Assembly: GCA_003427395.1 (NCBI GenBank) | Contig: BFEA01000030.1 | Coordinates: forward strand, 4,864,356 to 4,898,659 | Source: Chara braunii | Taxonomy: Eukaryota; Streptophyta; Charophyceae; Charales; Characeae | DNA: 34,304 nt | Reading direction: 5' to 3' | Shown: in pieces, positions 21,461-30,500 of the stretch | Position numbering within the stretch: the stretch's first letter is position 1 | Layout of the letters: each line of letters starts with the position of its first letter | Translations under genes and position numbers: made by a program | Notes under the pieces: generated by a model | Seen by the model: only the letters and a program-made list of their open reading frames with translations | The model's database searches: none | Told to the model about the DNA's origin: nothing

Positions 21461-21757
21461 TGGACCATGGGTGGACCATGGTGGACCATGGTTGGACCAT
21501 GGTTGGACCATGGGTGGGTGGACCATGGGTGGACCATGGTTGGACCATGGTGGACCATGGCTGGACCATGGATGGACCATAGGTGGAGCATGGATGAACC
21601 ATGGGTGGACCGTCGATCTATCATGAGTAGGGCATGGATGGACCATGGGTGGAGCATGGGTGGACCATGGGTGGACCATGGGTGGGCCATGAGTGGACCA
21701 TCGGTTTACCATAAGTGGACCATCAGTGGACCATCAGTGGACCATGGATGGACCAGG
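21461..21757. repeat. 11-bp minisatellite, unit GGNTGGACCAT
   Basis: About 25 imperfect copies of an 11-base unit, mostly GGGTGGACCAT or GGTTGGACCAT. One irregular break at about 21609-21632 and occasional 10- or 15-base units are present. Each junction creates CCATGG. The unit has no stop in several frames, which explains repetitive ORFs on both strands (WSTHGPPMVHP type); these are not genes. Confidence 0.9.
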
Positions 21758-21842
21758 TTCATAGACATACTGGAGGAATGGACCGTTGGGGTGGATCGTC
21801 TACGTCTGGCGGTCAGCAATTGAAAATGGCAGCAAGGCAGCG

Positions 21843-22165
21843 CCAACATTTTGAGGCAAATTACCAAGTATAGACTGAGACTCTGCGGAACAACTGACAT
21901 GAAATTGATATTCATAGAGAAGTCCATGAAACTTTGGAACTGTGGATAAGCCCATGGTTTTAAGTTTTAACAAAAAATAAAAAAGAAAAGAGAAAGAAAT
22001 GGGACCGGCGCGAGACCAACATTCCAAGGTGGAGTACCAAGCATGGACTGGGAACCTGTGGCACACCTGGCATGAGATCGATTCCCATAGACCAAGTCCA
22101 TTGGAATTTTTCTTAGTTCCAACTGTGGACAAGTCCATGGCTTTAACAAAAGAGGGGGATAAAAA
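21843..22165. repeat. Diverged tandem duplication, about 174 bp period
   Basis: Unit 1 (21843-21990) and unit 2 (22017-22165) share CCAACATT, TACCAAG.ATAGACTG or TACCAAGCATGGACTG, GACTC..TGTGG, CATAGA..AAGTCCAT, AACTGTGGA.AAG.CCATGG and TTTTAACAAAA. The GGGACCGGCGCGAG start of unit 2 has no clear partner. Nothing coding is recognised. Confidence 0.6.
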
Positions 22166-22308
22166 GGGAGAGGTGCAGTTGTACTGGTTAGGGTTTCTCA
22201 AAGGATGCTGATGCTGATTTAAAAAAAATAACAATAATAATTTAAAAAAAGCAAAAAAAAACTGATGCTTTTTTTCTTCTTTTCTTTTCTTTTCTTTTAC
22301 TTTTTCAA

Positions 22309-22496
22309 GTCCAGGGGCCTGGACCCACTAGCAAGGTATTCTACCACGCCGTTCAGGATTTCGATCACGTGTGGCATCGAGTGACTCAGTACGGCCGTCG
22401 AATAGATCGGATCTCTACGGCGTGGTAGTTTCCGAGCAGGGACTGTAAAGATGCCCACCTCCCGTCCAATGAGATGCATCGAAAAAAAAAAAAAAA
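22309..22496 (+). repeat. Orphan poly(A)-tailed sequence D with long inverted repeat
   Basis: Perfect 11-base arms CTACCACGCCG (22341-22351) and CGGCGTGGTAG (22418-22428) enclose a 66-base loop. About 53 bases later A15 begins (22482-22496). The layout of a structured segment then poly(A) resembles the other retroposon tails, but the hairpin sequence is unrelated. A T-rich and TTTTC run precedes it (22268-22306). Confidence 0.45.
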
Positions 22497-22545
22497 CACG
22501 AAGTTGGACTAACTTGGACATGATAGCTCGTGGCTTTGCGTGGGC

Positions 22546-23212
22546 NNNNNNNNNNNNNNNNNNNNNNNNNNNNNNNNNNNNNNNNNNNNNNNNNNNNNNN
22601 NNNNNNNNNNNNNNNNNNNNNNNNNNNNNNNNNNNNNNNNNNNNNNNNNNNNNNNNNNNNNNNNNNNNNNNNNNNNNNNNNNNNNNNNNNNNNNNNNNNN
22701 NNNNNNNNNNNNNNNNNNNNNNNNNNNNNNNNNNNNNNNNNNNNNNNNNNNNNNNNNNNNNNNNNNNNNNNNNNNNNNNNNNNNNNNNNNNNNNNNNNNN
22801 NNNNNNNNNNNNNNNNNNNNNNNNNNNNNNNNNNNNNNNNNNNNNNNNNNNNNNNNNNNNNNNNNNNNNNNNNNNNNNNNNNNNNNNNNNNNNNNNNNNN
22901 NNNNNNNNNNNNNNNNNNNNNNNNNNNNNNNNNNNNNNNNNNNNNNNNNNNNNNNNNNNNNNNNNNNNNNNNNNNNNNNNNNNNNNNNNNNNNNNNNNNN
23001 NNNNNNNNNNNNNNNNNNNNNNNNNNNNNNNNNNNNNNNNNNNNNNNNNNNNNNNNNNNNNNNNNNNNNNNNNNNNNNNNNNNNNNNNNNNNNNNNNNNN
23101 NNNNNNNNNNNNNNNNNNNNNNNNNNNNNNNNNNNNNNNNNNNNNNNNNNNNNNNNNNNNNNNNNNNNNNNNNNNNNNNNNNNNNNNNNNNNNNNNNNNN
23201 NNNNNNNNNNNN
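22546..23212. other. Assembly gap (N run)
   Basis: A run of 667 ambiguous bases. Nothing can be said about its content. All ORFs through it are artefacts. The sequence after it holds an A22 run (23241-23262), so the 3' end of another retroposon may lie in the gap. Confidence 0.99.
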
Positions 23213-23288
23213 CCATATATGAGAAAAGTAGTGGTGGTTTAAAAAAAAAAAAAAAAAAAAAAGAGCGATAGGCCTCGCTCCTCTACTC

Positions 23289-23389
23289 ACCACATGCACA
23301 AAAGACAAAATGTGTGGGGGGTGTATCTTTCCATGTTATAGTGGAAGATTCATTCTCGTTTTTGCTCATTTGGTGAGTGGTGGAGTGAG
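23289..23389. repeat. Direct repeat R1 flanking LINE copy 2
   Basis: A 101-base segment about 88% identical by eye to 25736-25836 (shared core GTGTATCTTTCCATGT and GGAAGATTCATTCTC). LINE ORF2 coding sequence starts immediately after it. An A22 run and a GAGCGA/TCGCTC palindrome (23263-23280) lie just upstream. Confidence 0.75.
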
Positions 23390-25217
23390 AGCAATATGGC
23401 GTCTTGACAAATCAGCTCTCAAATCCTTACAAAGACAAATTACAGCTTACCTTTGGAGAGGTAACCATGACCATAATAATGTAATAAGCAGAGTGGCCTG
23501 GCAAACGATAATTCAACCAAAGATAAAAGGACGTTTGGGAATACTGAACCCTATTACTCAAACAATGACACTCTCCATTCAGTGGATACTAAGGTTGTTT
23601 GTCAATCCAAATGTGCCCTGGTCAGAGCTAGCTTGAGAGCAAATATCACGACTAGCTCCTTTAACTCCTGAGGGAACAGACCCGATGATATGGCTAGAAA
23701 ATCGTTACTGGTCAATTCCAAAAGGCAGAATACAGGCCTCAACGCAAGAAAATGACCCGCATCGTCGAGCAACAAGAGAAGATTTAAAAAACGACCCATT
23801 TTGGAGGGATCTAATATGGACTTGGCGCAAGCTACCACTTCCAGACAAAGTTCCCCCAAATCGGTGGGAAGAAGTATGTCAACAACCTTTATTCAATAAT
23901 AGATGGATCACCGACTCTCGAGGTAGAATGCTTCACTGTATGGATTCCCCTTGGAAGGGTTGGATAAGAAAATGAATACTTAGGATTGGGGATATATGGA
24001 GTCCAGAGGTTCGGGACTGGCGCCCTCTCCCAGACCTCAAATCCAACCTTGCACTATTGTAGAAAGACAGGAGAGGCTCTGGAGAGAACAATTGACTTTA
24101 TCCCCCTAGAATGGGTAAAAATCCTGAAGAAAGGGCCACAAATCAAGGAAGGGGATTGGGTGGGCATCCAAGGGGATTCACAGTTAATCGGAAATGCAAT
24201 AATGGCAAACGCAGATGGGGTCATTCTTATCTCCTTGTTTTCGCCCACACAAGACAATAAAATTAAGGAAAGTCAATCAAAGGAAACCAGATGGGTCACA
24301 ACAGAGCAAGTGTTCAAGATTAGAGTCTTAAGGTGCAAAGATCACTGGCTAGCCTTTAGACCATCATGTGCGATTAATAAATTGGCTTTAGACCCGACAT
24401 CCTGGATATGGACGGTCCCCATGGGGAGAAGAGGAAAATGCAGCCGCTCTCTTCATACACTAACAGTAAAATCAACCTACCGGATGCTAAGACCAAGGTT
24501 GAACCTGAAAGATAGAGTGGAAGCAAGATGGATGAATCAACTGAATGTCAACAAGGAGAAATTAAGAAACATCAATGGTTCAGAACGATAAAGAGCAAGC
24601 CGACAAATGTTGTCTCACTACAATGGCAGATAGATCATCGATGCCTCCCAACTAATGATTGGATCATTGATTGATCCACTTTGGAGCAGAGAGGGGTTGC
24701 TTTACCTTGGTGTAAACTGTGCTACTCAACCTTTCTGGATAGGAAGATTCCGGAAACCATTGAACACATCTTCCTGCAATGTCCAGGTGCAGTCTGGCTG
24801 TGGCGCTGGTGGGATAGGATCTAGACCAATATTAACCCATCTCACACCTGGCCGTGGAAGTGGAAAACACTTTTGTGTGAAACCTGGTCCCCGGAGCAGT
24901 TTGATGAATTTTCTCACAATTTTGTAAATGGAAGACGAGCAATTCTTTGGGCCCTATGGAGGCGAAGATGCACTTTTGAAATGAAGGGAGCGAGGCTGGA
25001 AAACCCATAATTTACAGATTCAATCAAAATGCAAGTGCAGACAGCCATCTCAGCTCAATGGGATAAATTAAAAGAAAATATTAATTTTCTATCCTCAGAA
25101 AAAGAAATCCAACAACATATAAAACAGTTCAGTGGCGCATGGCTAGGGGGGCCTCGAGGGGGTAAGATAGGGGAGATTAAAAGGACCAGAAAAAGGGGAG
25201 AAAGCCTGGATGGATAA
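23390..25217 (+). pseudogene. LINE copy 2 ORF2, C-terminal part with zf-RVT
   Basis: Recognisable in order: LWRGNHDHNNVISRVAWQTI, IKGRLGILNP, PPNRWEEVCQQPLFNN, RIGDIW, EWVKILKKGPQIKEGDWVG, LTVKSTYRMLRP, then SLQWQIDHRCLPTNDWII and the zinc-binding CKLC and EHIFLQC, ending LWALWRRRCTFEMKGARLE. It needs at least one frameshift between 23975 and 24080 and others around 24430-24600. Stops occur at 23634-23636, 23973-23975, 24673, 24822-24824 and near 25008. The copy lacks endonuclease and RT catalytic regions. Confidence 0.8.
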
Positions 25218-25578
25218 AAAAGAGAAGTCCAGAAGGACTTCTGTCTCATTTTTCATGAGTGGACAAATGTAGACCCCGCTGTACCCCTTCGTCCCTTTTT
25301 AGAATTCCCTGATTCCTTCCCTCCCTCCTCCTAAGTCTGGTTCCGCTGAGCTGGTATGGTCGTAAGCAGGAAGACATGGATTGAAAGTCCGGTTTTTGGA
25401 ATACTTTCAGGATCTGTAGTACAACAGAACTTCCAACAAATTTCTCTCTATTTTCTTCAAAAAGTGAAAGAGGTAGTACTGATAGCAACATCATGGTTAT
25501 CTGGTAGCCAATTTATGGCTGAAGAGGCAACTCTTACTGTTCTCATCAACTTTATTTTATATCAGCATCAATTGTATG

Positions 25579-25725
25579 AGGGACGCTGGACCCGTTTTCC
25601 AACAGGTGTAGCTCCCCACCAATAGACGGAGCCTCTTCGGCAGTGCTAGCGGTGCCTGCTCTTATCAGCACCTCTAGCAACTGATCGGGTTGTTTTTTGT
25701 TTAAAAAAAAAAAGAAAAAAAAAAG
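25579..25725 (+). repeat. Retroposon 3' tail B: hairpins plus poly(A)
   Basis: Same first block as tail A: GCTGGA (25585-25590), loop CCCGTTT, TCCAAC (25598-25603, one mismatch), then GCTCC...GGAGC (25611-25632). A nested hairpin follows: TGCTAG 25644-25649 with CTAGCA 25674-25679, and inside it GGTGC 25651-25655 with GCACC 25668-25672. The tail closes in T-rich then A-rich sequence. I read it as the 3' end of LINE copy 2. Confidence 0.7.
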
Positions 25726-25735
25726 GGAGTGAGAC

Positions 25736-25836
25736 ACCCCATGCACGAAAGACAAAAAGTGTGGGGGTGTATCTTTCCATGTCCTAGCGGAAGATTCATT
25801 CTCATTTTTTGCCCATTTGCGGAGTGGTGGAGCGAG
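25736..25836. repeat. Direct repeat R2, 3' of LINE copy 2
   Basis: Partner of 23289-23389, beginning about ten bases after the poly(A) of LINE copy 2 and running towards the 5' region of LINE copy 3. It is either a long target-site duplication, the 5' end of the LINE family, or an independent repeat. Confidence 0.7.
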
Positions 25837-25943
25837 TCCCATTGTTTTTTGCCCTTACGTTGGTCATTGGGCCCAGAATATACATTACCTTCTTCGTTTA
25901 TTCAGTATCCTAGGCTACCAGAATGGCCCCGCATGACTTCATG

Positions 25944-26225
25944 GGGCCAAGTCCCACTAGCAGCGTTGAGTTTAAATTCCTCAACGTCTGAATCTGGACG
26001 TGTTTGTGGAGACCTTCAGTTCAGGAAACTCAACACCGTTTCTGCACATCTCCGCAAAAGCATCCACATTCAGGCGTTGAGGTAGCTCAACGCTGCCAAG
26101 GGCCAAGTCCCACATACACCGTTGAACTAGTTCAACGCATGTGACCCCGCGCGATGTTGGCGATGCATTTGGAGCTGCGCATCTAGCGGTTGGAGATGCA
26201 TCTGGAGCTGTGCATCTAGCGGTTG
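25944..26225 (+). promoter_or_regulatory. LINE copy 3 5' region: tandem hairpin-bearing units
   Basis: GGGCCAAGTCCCAC occurs at 25944-25957 and 26100-26113, 156 bases apart. Twenty bases into each unit is a hairpin: CGTTGAG/CTCAACG (25964-25970 and 25980-25986) and CGTTGAA/TTCAACG (26120-26137, a perfect 18-base palindrome). A third, GCGTTGAG-GTAG-CTCAACGC (26074-26093), ends the first unit. A 33-base tandem repeat follows at 26162-26227. Tandem promoter monomers upstream of ORF1 are known from mammalian L1; the role here is inferred. Confidence 0.5.
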
Positions 26226-26241
26226 TGTTTCCGTAACAGAA

Positions 26242-27459
26242 ATGAAAAATCCAGGCCAGGGGGGAGACGACACTGCGATGACCCAAGCTGTGGCCCCGCT
26301 ACCACCTGACAGCCCGCCCCCCCCTCCTCCCCCGCTGGCACATGACGAGGAAGTAAAACAAAAACTGGCCTTCCTAACGGAATGGACCCTGACCAAGATC
26401 TTCTCTATGGCTGAGGAGGGGTCACAGACTAAACTTACCACCGAGTACTGGGCCCAGGCTAAGGAGGTCCTCATGTTTACCCCACGAGTTCTGGCCACGG
26501 TGGAAAAGTACAGCAATGTACAGGCTATAGATTCGACGGATGTAGGAGCAACAATAGTCCTGGTGGTCAACGAATTCCTGGACAAAATTGAGCAATACAC
26601 AAAAACAAGATGTGGCCACAATCAGGATGTGCAACACTCAATAACTCTGCAAACTGATGATGACGCGTTCCACCACGAAGGGCTGGCGTGACCCAAACTG
26701 CTGGTCCAGGAACTCTGCGCCACCCTACACGGTCCCGAGAGTGCCGCCCCCGCCCAACTGGAAGAACGACATGGCCAGCTCCTCATACGGGAAGCAGAAC
26801 CGCCAAAAATTGATCAACAAGGGAAACAGTCCCGGGGCTCCCGCAAAATTGTAATTTTGCATGACGATGATGATGACGGGCCACCCGGCTCAGAGGATGA
26901 TGCACTGGATCAACCCCCCCGGGGAACCTTACGGGATCGGGTGAGACTGATAACTGATGATGCCACCCCGATGCATGCGCCACCGGGAGTGATCATACTA
27001 CCAATAACCCGACAAAAGGAAGGAGGGCAGTGGTTGCTAGGACTTAGACCCCCCCCCCCCGATCGACCACCGCATCACCCCCCGGACCCCGATGGCCTCA
27101 CAGTGGAGGGATGGAGGGGCAGCCCCTCCACAACAGTTATTTTAACGCGCCTTAAGTATTGGCCCAGGGAAACGCAACTCGAAGGAGTCCAAGGCGCAGT
27201 ACTGTCGCGTTCGCTATCGTTTCCGGAAGGAATTATCCCGGTCATCGTGCTCATATGTCCGAAGGCCACACTCCCAAAGGCAATGACAACACACATATGG
27301 TTCACCCAGCAACAACTAATGAACCTGCCCGCGCACCGATTCAGAACTAATTTTGCCAGGACCAGGACCAGGGTGCTCTGGTTCATGCAGACCCCAATGG
27401 AAGACAACATGCTGGAAGAACACAATAGGTGGATGACCCGCCGTTTGTCCTTCCGATAA
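26242..27459 (+). pseudogene. LINE copy 3 ORF1 (family not recognised)
   Basis: ATG at 26242; one frame of 406 codons to TAA 27457-27459 with a single in-frame TGA at 26689-26691. The N-terminus is Pro-rich (DSPPPPPPPLA) followed by a helical region (EVKQKLAFLTEWTLTKIF). The middle after the stop is Gln/Glu-rich, then very acidic (HDDDDDGPPGSEDD). The C-terminal part contains a hydrophobic strand-rich segment (GIIPVIVLICPKA, TTHIWFTQQQLMNL) and a basic end (RWMTRRLSFR). I see no CCHC knuckle, RRM or esterase motif. By position it should be the RNA-binding ORF1 protein. It is directly followed by ORF2. Confidence 0.65.
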
Positions 27460-27577
27460 AGATAGCAGACTGAAACGGTCGGGACAGACTCACGTTGGTG
27501 AGGAAGAACAAAATAAAACAGTGAATTATGGACCACCGCGCACCCCAACACCCAATCCCGACCACCCGCTGGGCCCG

Positions 27578-30500
27578 ATGGCTCCCACCAGCCCCCCCCC
27601 CGTGCAATGCCCCCCGCCACCAATTACGATTCCCCCAATTAGGAGGAAGCCCCACTGGCTAACAAAACTGGAGCGGGCGGATATTGACATACGCTCGTTG
27701 AACGTCAATGGCCTTATCCAAGCGACGACGCCCAAGAAAGTCGCCATATGGGACATGCTCAGGTGCCCGGACACCAAATCGTAGCCGGACGCAATATGCA
27801 TCCAAGAAACACGCTTGCAAGACACACCAGCACACAATGCAAAGGTAAAAGCGATCTGGCCATACACACTCTTCGCTGCGCCTGCAAAAGAAAGGGCATC
27901 TGCAGGTGTCGCAATCTGGCTCCCGCCATCCTCAGAACTGAAACCTTTGGAGGCTGACCACGATAAAGTGCACGGAAGGTGGGTCTACCTGAAACTTCAA
28001 TATGAGGACGAGGTTTTTTACCTGGTCAGCGTGTATGCACCAAATGATAGTGTCGCCAAGATGGACTTCTAGCTTGCCGTCCAGGAAGCCCTACCCGACG
28101 ACGCGCCTTTGATCTTAGCAGGAGACTTTAATACCATGCTGGACCCAGTGCTGGATAGGAGATCCACGAGTACACACCAAGACCTTGCGGCCTCATCAAT
28201 ATTCGTCCAGACCCCAGATATCTGCATGCTCAAACAACTCATGGCAGACAGGCAACTCGAAGACGCATACAAAATGCTGCACCCTGCCCACAGAGCCTAC
28301 ACCTGCCTATCGTTAAGAGGTGAACACGGCCTGGCTAACTCACAAATTGATCTGACGCTGGTGTCAAAGGATATGATGGGTCTTGTCACGACGGCGGAAA
28401 TTACAACAATTAGCCCCTGTAGGTCCTTTGATCATAGCATGATCACACTGGGGCTGCCATTCCACAACCACATCCACCGAGGGCCGGGGTTTTACAAGCT
28501 TAATGCCTCTTTGCTTCCCCTACCCAGTTTTTAAAAACTGGTAGATGACTTCTGGAAATATTGGCAGACCCAGAAACCTATCTCCGGGGAAAGGGTGAAC
28601 TGGTTCAATAACGGAGTGGCGCAACTAAGGGAAAGGGCGAAAGAATTCTTCATCCAGCACGCGAGAGACCGCAAAGCCTGCCTCGAAAGCCTCATGAAAG
28701 AATTGGAAGAGTGGGACGACGCATTGATGAATGACCTGCTGCACCGCCCCTCATATGACAAACTGCAAGAGGCCCGCGACCACCTCCAGACCTATGTTGA
28801 ACGCCAAACGCAAGCATGGAGAGTGCAGGCTAGAATAAAAAAACAACACACAGATGTGACAATGGCAAAGACCTTCTTTGCAAAGGCTAGAGCGAGATCT
28901 AGAGCAACCATGGTTCCCAGACTCGATCACTCACTGGACAACAACGCCGAACCAGCAACAAATGCATATGCAATCACGGACTATGCGGCTAAATACTACA
29001 CCAACTTATTTACATCCGAAACACCCACCAAACACCCGGAGCAAGTCCTTCAAGCGAGGGAATCGCTTCTTCAAACGGTCCAACCGTCCTTAACACAACA
29101 ACAAAGAGCCACCCTTGACGAGCCCATATCCTCTCAGGAGGTTTGGGACGCCCTGCAAGACATGGACGACGAAAAGACCCCTGGGATGGATTCCTTCCTC
29201 AATGAGTTTTGGGCAAGATTCTGGGACCTGTTCAAGGACGACCTCATGGAATACATAGAGGCGGTACAAAACGAAGGTTCCTTCGGTGGCATGATTGGCC
29301 AGGGCATGACTACTCTGCTATATAAGAAAGGGGACAAAGTGAACATACGAAACTACAGACCCATCACCCTGGTCCCCTACAAGATGGTGGCTAAAGTCCT
29401 GACTAACAGATTGCTGTCATTCATGAATGTGTTAATCCACCCGGACCAAACAGGATTCATGCCCAATAGGAATATACAAGACAATATCCTACTGGTCAAC
29501 GAGACCATTAAATATGCCCGACAAAGAAAGATTCAAGCGGCGATCCTTTTTATCGACTTTGAAAAAACTTATGACCATGTCGATTGAGACTTTCTTGACA
29601 TGTGTCTGCTTAAAATGAACTTTGGTCCGGGCTTCTGCCAATGGGTGCGGCTGCTGCACAGATCGGCCACGACTAACATAATGCTCAATGGTCACCTCTC
29701 ACCGCCAATCCGCCTCCAATGATCGGTGCGCCAGGGAGACCCAATTGCACCGCTCTTGTTTGTGGTTGTCATGGAGGCCCTCGCATCAATGATAAGAGCT
29801 CACCCCGGTATCAGCAGAGCACCTATCCCAGATATACCGCATCACCTCATACCAATCACATCGCTCTTTGCGGACGATTTGACCGTGTTGATACACGCCG
29901 ACCCGAATAGCATTCAAGCCCTCACCCAAGTTATCCACCTATTCTCACTTGCAGCAGACATGAAGGTCAACTGGGGCTCCAAGACCGAGGGATGGTGGCT
30001 CCATCCTCAAGGACAACCATCCCCGCCTGAACCGAGTGTGGCTTGGGCCCGCAAAGAAGATGCCATCAGGATACTTGGGGTGTGGTTGACTGCGATGGGC
30101 CCACCGCTGGACGACGGGGACAGGTTGGTCGACCATGCTGTGGACCGCCTGGCCAACTGGGAGGGCCTGCACACATCAGTAGTGGGACGTGCATTAGCAA
30201 TTAACAGTGCCATCCTTGCGGCCATCTGGTATAAAATGGCAGTCTGGCCGCTGTCCAAGCAGCAACACACTAGATCAAAGAAGGCCCTCACGACATACCT
30301 TCGGAAAAATGGCGTCAAGGCTCAGTCAGGGCTGTATCAATCGGGTAAAGTGGGACTTCCTCACACAGCCTAGATCTAAAGGGGGGCTCGGTATCTTGGA
30401 CCCGGAAAGACAGGCTGACGCGCTCTTCTTCAAGGTCATTGTCCGTCTGCTTATGGGAAATAATATCCCCTGGGTGCCGCTTGCCTGCCTGCAACTGGCC

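Larger units (their letters stand above)
23390..25725 (+). mobile_element. LINE copy 2, 5'-truncated, diverged subfamily
   Basis: The copy starts abruptly in ORF2 at AIWRLDKSALKSLQ, the point equivalent to AIWYKMAVWPLSK in copy 3. It runs through the C-terminal region to about 25217 and then a 3' UTR ending in the tail B hairpins and an A-rich end (25702-25724). Protein similarity to the other three copies is clear but lower than among them. Confidence 0.8.

Noticed and set aside
21332-21823. Overlapping repetitive ORFs on both strands (WSTHGPPMVHP and GPWVDHG types)
   Set aside because: They are translations of the 11-bp minisatellite, whose unit simply lacks stops; no start context or homology.
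23241-23280. Rho-independent terminator (hairpin beside an A/T run)
   Set aside because: The context is eukaryotic retroposon poly(A); no bacterial gene is nearby.
22415-23308. Long ORFs on both strands around 22415-23308
   Set aside because: They consist of the N run; no real sequence supports them.
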